A stretch of 22,561 nucleotides of DNA from Fumia sp045121595 (GCA_045121595.1 JBGVGI010000025.1:1-22561), one strand, 5' to 3'. Positions 7,353 through 14,902 are shown, numbered from the stretch's first letter. Program-made: numbers and translations. The notes: generated by a model not told the origin, from the sequence alone.

Positions 7353-7601
7353 ATGGATATAAAAAACGAAAGAAAAGTGCATCTTGATGCTATAAGAGGA
7401 AGTTTTATCGGCGGGGCTGCCGTTACGGGTAATATTTTAGGTGCCTTGCTCGGATACGACGCAATTGAGGATAAATGGAAGGAAAATCTTGAATGCAAGG
7501 AAGTAATTCTTGAAATGGAAGATGATATCTGTTATGGATGCCAGATGTCGGAGATGGGTTCGTATTTCGATGAAGTATGGTATAACAAGTATATGAGATA
7601 A
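7353..7601 (+). pseudogene. Internally deleted ADP-ribosylglycohydrolase relic (82 codons, still open)
   Basis: The 82-residue frame looks like both ends of an ADP-ribosylglycohydrolase joined together. Residues 1-23 (LDAIRGSFIGGAA) match the start of these enzymes, normally continuing as GDALG. From residue 24 (VTGNILGALLGYDAIEDKW, then VILEMEDDICYGCQM) it matches the C-terminal end, which normally follows the catalytic D-S-D-T/S metal motif. Roughly 200-250 central residues, with all magnesium-binding aspartates, are missing, yet the frame stays open. The Shine-Dalgarno is weak. A translated remnant with no hydrolase activity is the best reading. A true small protein cannot be excluded. Family recognition is from memory, not from a search. 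Confidence 0.68.
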
Positions 7602-7602
7602 T

Positions 7603-7634
7603 AAAAAGCCGTAGGTTTTAACTACGGCTTTTTT
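7603..7634. terminator. Bidirectional terminator between the ADP-ribosylglycohydrolase relic and araC
   Basis: AAAAAGCCGTAG (7603-7614) pairs with CTACGGCTTTTT (7622-7633), loop GTTTTAA, followed by T residues. The right arm contains the minus-strand AraC stop codon (7622-7624) and its last codons. Confidence 0.92.
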
Positions 7635-8401
7635 CTGTACTGTAACGGGGAAAGTCCGATTTCGTTTTTAAAGGTGCGGCAAAAGTAGGAAATACTCGAA
7701 AAACCGCAGTCTTCACTGATTTCACTTACGGATTTATTGGTTTCCCGTAAAAGGCTTTTTGCGATAACGATGCGGGTTTTTAAGACGTAATCCATAACGG
7801 TAAAACCCGTCACCTTTTTAAACTCGCGGCAGAAGTGGTATTTACTGACGTGTATTTTTTCGCAGATATCATCAATTGTTGTTTTTTCTGTCAGGTTAGT
7901 GTTTATGTATTCAATAGCCCGTGAGATAAAATATGATGGTGGAGAGACAGGCGTTTTTGAATTTTTGTGGATTTCTATAAGAAGCTTTGCAAACTGGCTT
8001 ATGAGATTTGCGTTAAAATATAACGTATCTTTTTGTGAGTTTATTTCACTGAAAATACCCTCAATTTCTTTTTCCTTGTCAGGAGGGATTTCCGAGAAAA
8101 CCAGATTGTCTTCCGAGAAAAGTGACGCCGTTTCATAAGAGAAAAAGGAAAGTATTTTATGCAAGTCTTTTGTAGGCAAAAAAGCTTTGCTTCTTATATA
8201 ATCGTCGGTGGTTTCGGGCATTGTGTAGTGGTACTTGTCAGCACCGATAAAGCATAAAACCCCAGGCTTTAACGGGTAGCTTTTTTCGTTTGTTACGATA
8301 CTGCCTAACCCTTTCTCAATATAAATTATCATATTTTTGCCTGTCTTGTGCAGGAGTTTATAATGTTCGTCAATACCTTGTTGTCTGTAAATCAGTTTCA
8401 T
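7622..8401 (-). CDS. AraC-family regulator of the hydrolase-nanA operon
   Basis: A 259-residue AraC regulator: N-terminal cupin-like sensing domain (SYPLKPGVLCFIGADKYHY) and C-terminal double HTH (TIDDICEKIHVSKYHFCREF; SEISEDCGFSSISYFCRTF; LSPLQYRKK). A longer frame begins at 8449, but its first codons overlap a clear promoter (8421-8449). The ATG at 8401 has its own GGTGA at 8410-8414, so 8401 is preferred. It is divergent from the alpha/beta hydrolase and nanA genes and likely controls them. Its paralogue is wrecked at 5384-5545. The two 10-mers that mediated that collapse (7629-7638, 7882-7891) are still intact here. Confidence 0.92.
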   Translation of the reverse strand: MKLIYRQQGIDEHYKLLHKTGKNMIIYIEKGLGSIVTNEKSYPLKPGVLCFIGADKYHYTMPETTDDYIRSKAFLPTKDLHKILSFFSYETASLFSEDNLVFSEIPPDKEKEIEGIFSEINSQKDTLYFNANLISQFAKLLIEIHKNSKTPVSPPSYFISRAIEYINTNLTEKTTIDDICEKIHVSKYHFCREFKKVTGFTVMDYVLKTRIVIAKSLLRETNKSVSEISEDCGFSSISYFCRTFKNEIGLSPLQYRKKP

Positions 8402-8420
8402 AAAATCAATCACCGCTTTT

Positions 8421-8449
8421 ATTATATGATATTTTCCTTCAAAAAGCAA
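8421..8449 (-). promoter_or_regulatory. Promoter of the second araC gene
   Basis: On the minus strand TTGCTT (8444-8449) and TATAAT (8421-8426) with 17-bp spacing. It lies inside the longer open frame and therefore argues for the downstream start at 8401. The leader would be only about 13 bases. Confidence 0.65.
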
Positions 8450-8453
8450 CCTC

Positions 8454-8507
8454 AGTAAAAAATAAAAGCAATATTTTAGTAGAAAGTATTAAAATTTGCA
8501 TTATAAT
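8454..8507 (+). promoter_or_regulatory. Activator-type promoter of the hydrolase-nanA operon
   Basis: A perfect TATAAT lies at 8502-8507, but the -35 position (8479-8484, GTAGAA) is poor. Loose direct repeats AGTAAAAAATA (from 8454) and AGTAGAAAGTA (from 8478), 24 bp apart, lie upstream and over the -35 region. GCAA/TTGC inverted ends flank the second copy. Same layout as the promoter at 2568-2630. The divergent AraC is the likely binder (inference). Confidence 0.45.
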
Positions 8508-8526
8508 AAATGGTAGAGGTGATATT

Positions 8527-9711
8527 ATGATGACTTATGATGATTTTAAGTCCAAACGACCTGACGGAAGGGTTTACTCACCCTGGGCTGTTCATATGGA
8601 ACATATGAGAAGGCTTAAATTTGGACTTGAATTTAATCCTGATATGACAAAGGAAGAGTTTTTAGAGTGGCAGGGCAAGGTGAAGGAAAAGGCAATTGAG
8701 ATTTTAAAAATGCCCAAGGCTACTCCTCAGCCTGAGCCTAAGATGATAAGCTCTATAAAACGTGATACATACACCGTTGAAAAATGGGAGTATTATCCTG
8801 ATGATTACCTTGTTATCCCTTTTCTGATTTTAATTCCTGATACTGCAACGAAGGAAAATCCTGCTCCCACGGTGCTTTGTTATCCGGGTTCCTGCTATAA
8901 TAAAGAGGAACTGGCAGGCGAACCACTTATAGAAGAAAAGCATATGTGCAACTGGCATACGAATTATCCTGATGATGACAAGATGGCCTATCATATGGTG
9001 AAAAATGGAATGGTCGCTTTTGCTTTTGATAACCCCGAAACCGCTGAGTCGGGTATGGACGTTGTAGGACCTTTGGGATACACCCGTGTTCAGCTTTGTT
9101 ACGGATATTTGCAGGAAGGCTTAAATTACGTCGGTATGACTGTTTTTTACAGAATGCAGATTATGGAATTCATCAAAAGCCGTGAGTATGTTGACACGGA
9201 CAGAATCGCAATTTCTTCGCACTCACTTGGTACTGAAGCGGGAATTTTCCAGTCGATTCTCTGCGATGACATCAAGGGGCTTGTGTTCAATAATGCGCTC
9301 AGGGAACACCGCCATAATTACGTTTGCCTTACCGAATATGACGATATCGAGTATATGGTGAATGCAATAGGCAACTGGCATATCGTTCCTGAGATTTTTA
9401 GATGGTTTGACTGGCCCGATTTGTGTGCGGCACTTGCACCAAAGTTTTTGGCACTCACCGAAGGCGGCGCTGAGTACTATCTTGAAAAGGTGCAGAAAGC
9501 GTATGAGATTATGGGTGTGCCGGAAAATTATCTCGTTTCACATTTCCCGAAATACGCCGATGAAGCATCGCGTAATTATCACAGGAAGCCGAAGGATTAC
9601 GGCCTTACAACCGAGGATTTTGATGAGATACATTATATTGACGTTGAAAAGCACGCATTTAAAGCGGAACCCGCTTTGAAGCATATTAAAAAATGTTTTG
9701 GAATGGAGTAA
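8527..9711 (+). CDS. Alpha/beta hydrolase, acetyl-esterase-like
   Basis: A 394-residue cytosolic alpha/beta hydrolase related to the Abhydrolase_7 / acetyl xylan esterase-like group. The nucleophile elbow is SHSLG with Ser233 (Gly replaced by Ser at the first motif position). Candidate catalytic His376 lies in DVEKHAF near the C-terminus. The oxyanion-side strand PTVLCYPGS is at about residues 117-125. No signal peptide. It starts after GAGGTGA. The nanA start codon lies 4 bases after its stop codon, and the nanA RBS lies within its last codons, so the two are translationally linked. Next to N-acetylneuraminate lyase, a role in removing O-acetyl groups from sialic acid is plausible but unproven. 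Confidence 0.85.
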   Translation: MMTYDDFKSKRPDGRVYSPWAVHMEHMRRLKFGLEFNPDMTKEEFLEWQGKVKEKAIEILKMPKATPQPEPKMISSIKRDTYTVEKWEYYPDDYLVIPFLILIPDTATKENPAPTVLCYPGSCYNKEELAGEPLIEEKHMCNWHTNYPDDDKMAYHMVKNGMVAFAFDNPETAESGMDVVGPLGYTRVQLCYGYLQEGLNYVGMTVFYRMQIMEFIKSREYVDTDRIAISSHSLGTEAGIFQSILCDDIKGLVFNNALREHRHNYVCLTEYDDIEYMVNAIGNWHIVPEIFRWFDWPDLCAALAPKFLALTEGGAEYYLEKVQKAYEIMGVPENYLVSHFPKYADEASRNYHRKPKDYGLTTEDFDEIHYIDVEKHAFKAEPALKHIKKCFGME

Positions 9712-9715
9712 TATT

Positions 9716-10594
9716 ATGAAATTTAATGGAATTTTTACAGCACTTTTAACTCCCTTTGACGGGAATGACAAAATCAATGCAAAAGCTTTGGAACAACTTG
9801 TTAAACACAACATTGATATGGGTGTTACGGGCTTTTATGTAACGGGCAGTACGGGTGAAGCTTTTCTTTTAAGTACAGACGAAAGAAAAGAAGTAATGGA
9901 GATTATTAAATCTGCGGCTCCCGATAAAACTTTGATAGCTCATATCGGTTCTCTTAACGAAAATGAAGCGAAGGAATTGGGTAGACACGCGAACAAACTC
10001 GGTTACGATGCAGTTTCTTCGGTTACACCTTTCTACTTCAAGTTTTCTTTCGACGAAATCAAAGGCTACTATAACCGCCTTGCGGATGCATCAGGTCTTC
10101 CTATGCTCGTTTATCATATTCCCGCATTTTCTGGTGTTAATATGGGTAAAGGCGAAATCGAAAGCTTTTTAAACGACGATAAATTCTTGGGAGTTAAATT
10201 TACTTCAAACGATTTCTTCACACTTGAACAGTGTAAAACCGCTTTCCCCGATAAGATTTTCTATAACGGCTATGACGAGATGTTCTTATCAGGTCTCTCG
10301 ATGGGAGTTGACGGTGCAATCGGCAGTACATATAACTTTATGGCAGATAAATTCGTACAGATTTATAACCATTTCAACAATGGAGAAATTGCTAAGGCTC
10401 AGGCAATCCAGAAAGAAGCAAACAGAATTATCACAGTTTTAATCAAGCTTGGCGTAATGCATGCTGAAAAAGAAGTTTTAAATCAGCTTGGAATTGATTT
10501 TGGTCATTGCAGAAAACCGTTTAACGAATTATCTGCTGAGGCTAAAGAAGTTATCAAAAAGGAAATTATGCCGTTTATAGCAAAAGTAAAATAA
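9716..10594 (+). CDS. nanA: N-acetylneuraminate lyase
   Basis: A 292-residue class I aldolase of the DHDPS/NAL family that cleaves N-acetylneuraminate (sialic acid) to N-acetylmannosamine and pyruvate. It shows the sialate lyase signature GSTGEAF (44-50), proton-relay Tyr133 in YHIPAFSGV, Schiff-base Lys161 in GVKFTSND, and the segments YNGYDEMF and GAIGSTYNFM. A C-terminal CRKPF is shared with E. coli NanA. These favour sialic acid over dihydrodipicolinate synthase. The ATG at 9716 is used because GGAG (9705-9708) lies seven bases before it; the upstream ATG at 9698 overlaps the previous gene. No nanE, nanK or sialic acid transporter is in the window. Confidence 0.9.
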   Translation: MKFNGIFTALLTPFDGNDKINAKALEQLVKHNIDMGVTGFYVTGSTGEAFLLSTDERKEVMEIIKSAAPDKTLIAHIGSLNENEAKELGRHANKLGYDAVSSVTPFYFKFSFDEIKGYYNRLADASGLPMLVYHIPAFSGVNMGKGEIESFLNDDKFLGVKFTSNDFFTLEQCKTAFPDKIFYNGYDEMFLSGLSMGVDGAIGSTYNFMADKFVQIYNHFNNGEIAKAQAIQKEANRIITVLIKLGVMHAEKEVLNQLGIDFGHCRKPFNELSAEAKEVIKKEIMPFIAKVK

Positions 10595-10595
10595 T

Positions 10596-10621
10596 AAAAG
10601 AGGTGCAACAGCACCTCTTTT
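10596..10621 (+). terminator. Intrinsic terminator after nanA
   Basis: AAAAGAGGTGC (10596-10606) pairs with GCACCTCTTTT (10611-10621), loop AACA, with a T-rich tail. Confidence 0.9.
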
Positions 10622-10631
10622 CATTTTATCC

Positions 10632-10660
10632 TTGACAATATTTTTTTAATTTGATATACT
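10632..10660 (+). promoter_or_regulatory. Strong promoter of alaS
   Basis: Consensus TTGACA (10632-10637), 17-bp spacer, TATACT (10655-10660) with an extended TG at 10652-10653. Transcription would start around 10667, opening the T-box leader. Confidence 0.88.
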
Positions 10661-10666
10661 TATATT

Positions 10667-11073
10667 TGGTTAAAGACTATGAAGAGAATAAGTGAGGGAA
10701 AGTTTTCCTGCAGAGAGGATACCATTGGTGCGAGGTATCCGTTAAACGCCTTTACGAGCCATCTCGGAGTCCCGTCTAAGAAACGGCGTATTTTCTGCGT
10801 TAAAGAAATCTGAGTGGCATATTTTTATGCAATTTGGGTGGTACCACGGAGTAATCACTTCGTCCCTTCTTTGTTGAAACCAGATAAGAAAAAATATGGT
10901 TTTAAAAGGCAAATTTCCACTCTCATTTTGTGAAAATACTCGTGAATACACAAAGTATTCACTGCGTTTTGCACTTTATGAGAATGAAAATTTTCTCTCT
11001 TAAAACTAAACCTGACTTTGTCAGGCATAAGTTTTTTTATCTGATTTCAACTTTTAGGGGTGAAGTGTTTTTT
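10667..11073 (+). ncRNA. T-box riboswitch leader of alaS (tRNA-Ala sensing)
   Basis: The conserved T-box GGGTGGTACCACGG at 10836-10849 is plain; its TGGT bulge fits the ACCA end of tRNA-Ala. Stem I base: GACT/AGTC and GAGA/TCTC pair across about 10675-10770. The distal hairpin is GGATACC/GGTATCC with the typical GGTGCGA loop. GCC at 10758-10760, followed by A, is the best specifier codon (Ala). The terminator arms are CACTTCGTCCCT (10856-10867) and AGGGGTGAAGTG (11056-11067) followed by six T. They are separated by 188 bases instead of a short loop because of the element at 10873-11051. Uncharged tRNA-Ala should favour antitermination. Confidence 0.9.
10873..11051 (+). repeat. Palindromic element inserted in the T-box terminator loop (copy A)
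   Basis: Bounded by near-perfect inverted ends: GTTGAAACCAGATAAGAAAA from 10873 and TTTTTTTATCTGATTTCAAC at 11032-11051. Inside is a long imperfect hairpin (arms 10899-10926 and 10978-11006) whose tip is GTGAATAC-ACAAA-GTATTCAC (10942-10962), and a side hairpin CCTGAC-TTT-GTCAGG (11011-11025). No coding capacity. On the minus strand its tip (10974 to 10942) closely matches bases within 15920-15965 of the element at 15728-16035. Confidence 0.75.
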
Positions 11074-11109
11074 ATTTTGTATATTAATTTCGAAAGGAAG
11101 TTTTTAAAA

Positions 11110-13728
11110 ATGAAATGGACAGGTCTTAATGATTTGCGTGAAATGTACTTAAGCTTTTTTGAAAGCAAAGCACATACACGTTTGCCGAGTTTCCCTTTGA
11201 TTCCTCAGGGGGATAAGAGCCTTTTGCTCATAAACTCAGGTATGGCACCCCTTAAAAAATATTTCTTGGGTCAGGCTACTCCTCCTAACAAGAGAGTTAC
11301 AACCTGCCAGAAATGTATCCGTACTCCCGATATTGAAAGAGTAGGTAAAACTGCAAGACACGGTACTTATTTTGAAATGCTCGGCAACTTCTCCTTTGGC
11401 GATTATTTCAAAAATGAGGCTACTGCATGGGCTTGGGAATTCATCACAGAGGTTTTGGAACTCCCCAAAGACAGACTCTGGATTTCTATTTATGAAGAAG
11501 ATGACGAAACCTTTGACGTATGGACAAAACAGGTAGGTATTCCTCCTGAGAGAATTGTTCGTCTTGGTAAAGAAGATAACTTCTGGGAACACGGTAGCGG
11601 TCCTTGTGGTCCTTGTTCTGAGATTTATTTTGACCGTGGTGTTGAACACGGCTGCGGTTCTCCCGACTGTAAGGTAGGTTGCGAATGTGACCGCTTTGTT
11701 GAGTTCTGGAACCTTGTTTTCAGCCAGTTTGACCACGATGGTAACGGCCATTACGAAAGAATGGCAAAACCCAATATCGATACAGGTATGGGACTTGAAA
11801 GACTTGCTTGTATTATGCAGGGCGTTGACAACCTCTTTGAAGTTGACACAGTGCAGAATATTATGAAGCATATTTCTCAGATTGCCAACGTAACGTATAA
11901 GGAAAACGAAAAGACTGACGTTTCTTTGCGTGTTATCACTGACCATATCAGAAGTACAACCTTTATGATTGCTGACGGCGTTTCTCCTTCCAACGAAGGC
12001 AGAGGCTACGTTCTCCGTCGTTTGCTCAGACGTGCGGCACGTCACGGAAGACTCCTTAATGTAAATGAGCCTTTCCTTTACAAGGTTGTTGACACAGTTG
12101 CTAAAGAAAACGAATCTGCATACCCCGAGCTTATGGAAAAAGCAGAATACGTTAAAAAAGTTGTTAAAAACGAAGAAGAAGCATTCAACAAAACTATCGG
12201 TAAGGGTATGGATATGCTCAAAGATCTTATCGATGAAACAGTAAATAAAGGCGAAAAGAAATTCCCCTCTGACGAAGCATTCAAGCTTTACGATACCTAC
12301 GGCTTCCCGATTGATTTGACCGAAGAAATCGTTGCAGAAAAGGGTCTTGTTATCGACAGAGATGAATTCGACGCTCTTATGAAAGAACAGCGTGAACGTG
12401 CAAGAGAAAGCCATCGTGCAAAAGCAGGTTCTTCCTGGGAATCCGAAACTCTGGAACTCCCTGAAACTGAAACTGAATTCGTAGGTTATACAACACTTTC
12501 TGCTGATGCTAAAATCGAAGCGTTGCTCGTTGACGGCAAGGCAGTTGATATGGCTACTTCCGAAGGTGAAGTAATCGTTCTTTTAAATAAAACTCCTTTC
12601 TACACCGAAAGCGGTGGTCAGGTTTCCGATAAAGGTATCATCAAGGGTGCTAACGGCGTTATGCGTGTTGAAGAAATGAAAAAACTTCCCTCAGGTCAGG
12701 TTATTCATATCGGTTACCTTGAGGACGGCACTTTGACAAATGGTGAAAACGTTCTGGCTTCTACTGAAGAAAGCCGTCGTAAATCCATTATGAGAAACCA
12801 TACTGCTGCACATCTTTTACAGGCAGCTTTGAGAAACGTTTTGGGTGACCACGTGCATCAGGCAGGTCAGCTTGTAAACGAAGATGCGGTACGTTTCGAC
12901 TTTACTCATTTTGAACCCGTTTCTGCTAACGAATTGAAACGTGTTGAAGATGAAATCAACGCTAAGATTATGGAATGCATCCCCGTTCTTAACTATGAAA
13001 CAGATATGGATACAGCTAAAGAAAAAGGCGCTATGGCACTTTTCTCCGAAAAATACGGCGAAACTGTAAGAATCGTTGAAGTTGGAGATTATTCCACAGA
13101 GCTTTGTGGCGGTACTCACGTTAAGAACACAGGTGAGCTTGGTCTTTTCAGAGTAGTTTCCGAAAGCTCCGTTGCAGCAGGTGTAAGAAGAATTGAAGCT
13201 GTTACAGGTGACGGTTTCTTGAAACTCTTTGAAAAGAATCATCTTAGCATTCTCGAAGTTGCAAACGTTTTGAAGACAACTCCCGCTGAAATGATTAACC
13301 GTGCCGAAACACTCCTTGCAGAAATCAAGGAAAAAGACCGCGAAATTGCAATGCTTAACAGCAAGATGGCAAGTGGTCAGCTTGATGAACTTCTCAAAGA
13401 CGCTAAAGACGTTGACGGTATCGCAGTTATTGCTGCTGACGTTGGAAACGTTGGCGTTGATGCATTGAGAACACTCGGCGATAAGATTAAAGATGCTAAC
13501 AAGATGTCCTGCGCAGTTTTGTGCGGTGAACAGAACTTCCTCTGCGTTGTTGGTGAAGAAGCTGTTAAAAAAGGCGTTCACGCTGGCAAGATTGTAAAAG
13601 AAGTTGCTATGAAAACAGGCGGTAAAGGCGGCGGACGTCCTGATTCTGCTATGGCAGGTGTTGGCGACAAAGCACTCGCTAAAGAAGCACTCAATATGGT
13701 TTGTGACCTTGTTAAATCACAGCTTTAA
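11110..13728 (+). CDS. alaS: Alanyl-tRNA synthetase
   Basis: An 872-residue enzyme that charges tRNA-Ala and edits mischarged products. The N-terminal class II catalytic core contains RVTTCQKCIRTPD, TYFEMLGNFSFGD and the HGSGPCGPCSEIYFD motif. The editing domain zinc ligands fall at His564, His568 (HTAAH), Cys666 and His670 (CGGTH), the same residue numbers as in E. coli AlaRS. The C-terminal DHHA1 domain ends with GGKGGGRPDSAMAG. The ATG at 11110 is chosen (AAAGGAAG about ten bases upstream); the frame runs 60 codons further upstream into the T-box leader, which is not coding. Controlled by the T-box. Confidence 0.98.
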   Translation: MKWTGLNDLREMYLSFFESKAHTRLPSFPLIPQGDKSLLLINSGMAPLKKYFLGQATPPNKRVTTCQKCIRTPDIERVGKTARHGTYFEMLGNFSFGDYFKNEATAWAWEFITEVLELPKDRLWISIYEEDDETFDVWTKQVGIPPERIVRLGKEDNFWEHGSGPCGPCSEIYFDRGVEHGCGSPDCKVGCECDRFVEFWNLVFSQFDHDGNGHYERMAKPNIDTGMGLERLACIMQGVDNLFEVDTVQNIMKHISQIANVTYKENEKTDVSLRVITDHIRSTTFMIADGVSPSNEGRGYVLRRLLRRAARHGRLLNVNEPFLYKVVDTVAKENESAYPELMEKAEYVKKVVKNEEEAFNKTIGKGMDMLKDLIDETVNKGEKKFPSDEAFKLYDTYGFPIDLTEEIVAEKGLVIDRDEFDALMKEQRERARESHRAKAGSSWESETLELPETETEFVGYTTLSADAKIEALLVDGKAVDMATSEGEVIVLLNKTPFYTESGGQVSDKGIIKGANGVMRVEEMKKLPSGQVIHIGYLEDGTLTNGENVLASTEESRRKSIMRNHTAAHLLQAALRNVLGDHVHQAGQLVNEDAVRFDFTHFEPVSANELKRVEDEINAKIMECIPVLNYETDMDTAKEKGAMALFSEKYGETVRIVEVGDYSTELCGGTHVKNTGELGLFRVVSESSVAAGVRRIEAVTGDGFLKLFEKNHLSILEVANVLKTTPAEMINRAETLLAEIKEKDREIAMLNSKMASGQLDELLKDAKDVDGIAVIAADVGNVGVDALRTLGDKIKDANKMSCAVLCGEQNFLCVVGEEAVKKGVHAGKIVKEVAMKTGGKGGGRPDSAMAGVGDKALAKEALNMVCDLVKSQL

Positions 13729-13739
13729 GAGGTGAGATG

Positions 13740-14078
13740 ATGGATTGTCTTTTTTGTAAAATTATTGCAGGTGAAATCCCGAGTAAAAAGATTTATGAGG
13801 ACGAAAAAGTTTTCGCTTTTTACGATATTGATCCAAAAGCTCCCGTACATTTCTTAGTAGTGCCTAAAAAACATATTTCGGCACCTTCTGAGATAACCGA
13901 GGCAGACGAACTTATCGTAGGTCATATCTATTCCGTGATTGCTAACCTTGCAAAAGAATTAAATCTTGAAAAAGGCTACCGTGTTGTTGCAAACTGCGGT
14001 GAAGAGGGCGGTCAGACTGTGGGGCATTTGCATTTCCACGTTCTTGCGGGAAGAATGCTTGCATGGCCTCCCGGATAA
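13740..14078 (+). CDS. HIT-family nucleotide-binding hydrolase
   Basis: A 112-residue histidine-triad protein (Hint/HinT-like phosphoramidase). The start CLFCKIIAGEIPSKK with two Cys is typical, and the C-terminal triad GHLHFHVL carries the nucleophilic histidine. Full length for the family. Two adjacent ATGs (13737 and 13740); the second has the better seven-base spacing to AGAGG at 13728-13732. It begins 11 bases after the alaS stop, so it is under the same T-box control. Cytosolic; the physiological substrate is often unclear in this family. Confidence 0.93.
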   Translation: MDCLFCKIIAGEIPSKKIYEDEKVFAFYDIDPKAPVHFLVVPKKHISAPSEITEADELIVGHIYSVIANLAKELNLEKGYRVVANCGEEGGQTVGHLHFHVLAGRMLAWPPG

Positions 14079-14097
14079 TCTGAAAGAGGTGTTTTGA

Positions 14098-14634
14098 GTG
14101 AATTATTATGAAATGAAAATAGCAGGTCTTACAAGACATCTTCCTCTTTGTGAGGTAAGTGAGCATCTTGATATTGCGGCTTTGATTATGTTTTCCGACG
14201 TTGAACTTACAATTGCCGCTGCAAGAGACCTTATAAAAAAAGCTCCCGAATGCGACGTACTTATTACAGCTGAGTCAAAAGGTATTCCCTTGGCTTACGA
14301 GATGGCACGACAGATGGGCATTCCTTACGTAGTGGCAAGAAAAGGCGTTAAGGTTTACACTATCAACCCCATTGAAGTTGAAGTAAACTCCATTACAACA
14401 AAAGGTTCACAGAAGCTTTACTTAGGTCAGGATGACGTTGACCGCTTAAAAAACAAAAAAGTACTTATCGTTGACGACGTAATCAGTACAGGCGAATCCT
14501 TGAAAGCTTTGGAAACTTTGGTTGAAAAGGCAGGCGGTAACATAGTAGGTCAGGCTGCCGTTTTGGCAGAAGGCGATGCCGCAGACCGCGACGATATTTT
14601 CTTCCTCGAAAAGCTTCCCTTGTTCTTTAAATAA
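14098..14634 (+). CDS. Phosphoribosyltransferase, adenine phosphoribosyltransferase-like
   Basis: A 178-residue type I phosphoribosyltransferase. The PRPP-binding loop VLIVDDVISTGES is at residues 122-134. The upstream part (VLITAESKGIPLAYEMARQMG; YVVARKG) resembles APT and PRPP-binding salvage or regulatory enzymes. It uses a GTG start at 14098, supported by AAAGAGG ending eight bases before it; the next ATG (14113) lacks spacing. Third gene of the alaS-HIT-PRT transcript, closed by the terminator at 14639-14668. Purine salvage is the likely role; assignment as true Apt is not certain. Confidence 0.85.
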   Translation: MNYYEMKIAGLTRHLPLCEVSEHLDIAALIMFSDVELTIAAARDLIKKAPECDVLITAESKGIPLAYEMARQMGIPYVVARKGVKVYTINPIEVEVNSITTKGSQKLYLGQDDVDRLKNKKVLIVDDVISTGESLKALETLVEKAGGNIVGQAAVLAEGDAADRDDIFFLEKLPLFFK

Positions 14635-14638
14635 AAAT

Positions 14639-14668
14639 AAACCCCGAATGCTTTAACATTCGGGGTTT
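14639..14668. terminator. Bidirectional terminator between the alaS operon and the small membrane gene
   Basis: AAACCCCGAATG (14639-14650) pairs with CATTCGGGGTTT (14657-14668), loop CTTTAA, T-run to 14670; A-run on the other side serves the minus-strand gene. Confidence 0.92.
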
Positions 14669-14671
14669 TTA

Positions 14672-14902
14672 TTATTCTGAAAGTGCTTCCTGTTCGGTGG
14701 GGAAGGGAGGAACAGTTTCAAGTTCTTCTGTTGTTTCATTTTCTTCTGATTTGATGATTATTTCTTCATCGTCTTCAGGTTCGTAATCAAGATAATCGGT
14801 AATTGCCTCGCTTTTTTTCTTGATGTAAGTTGTTGCGGCAACTGCGGCAACTGCAACGGCAGCACCTGCTGCTAAGATAGAGAGTAAGCCTTTTTTCTTC
14901 AT
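14672..14902 (-). CDS. Small membrane-anchored acidic protein, unknown function
   Basis: 76 residues: a short Lys start (MKKKG), one hydrophobic Ala/Val-rich helix (about residues 6-26, membrane anchor or uncleaved signal), then a Lys patch and a strongly acidic tail (DYEPEDDEEIII, ETTEELETVPPFP). The layout recalls YtxH-like small envelope proteins, but no specific family was recognised. It lies 19 bases downstream of rsmE and is preceded by AAAGGA, so it is likely co-transcribed. Confidence 0.7.
   Translation of the reverse strand: MKKKGLLSILAAGAAVAVAAVAATTYIKKKSEAITDYLDYEPEDDEEIIIKSEENETTEELETVPPFPTEQEALSE

Noticed and set aside
9698..10594. Dihydrodipicolinate synthase (dapA) as the identity of the aldolase.
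   Set aside because: GSTGEAF, YHIPAFSGV, GVKFTSND, YNGYDE and CRKPF are sialate-lyase features; context is catabolic with an AraC regulator.
10930..11109. N-terminal extension of alaS by 60 codons from a GTG.
   Set aside because: It lies within the T-box leader and inserted palindrome; AlaRS motifs start normally at 11110 with its own ribosome binding site.
11236..12414. 392-codon open frame on the minus strand inside alaS.
   Set aside because: Antisense of a highly conserved gene; Phe/Cys/Ser-rich composition, no RBS or family features.
12817..13581. 254-codon minus-strand frame inside alaS.
   Set aside because: Same reasoning: shadow of biased codon usage in alaS.
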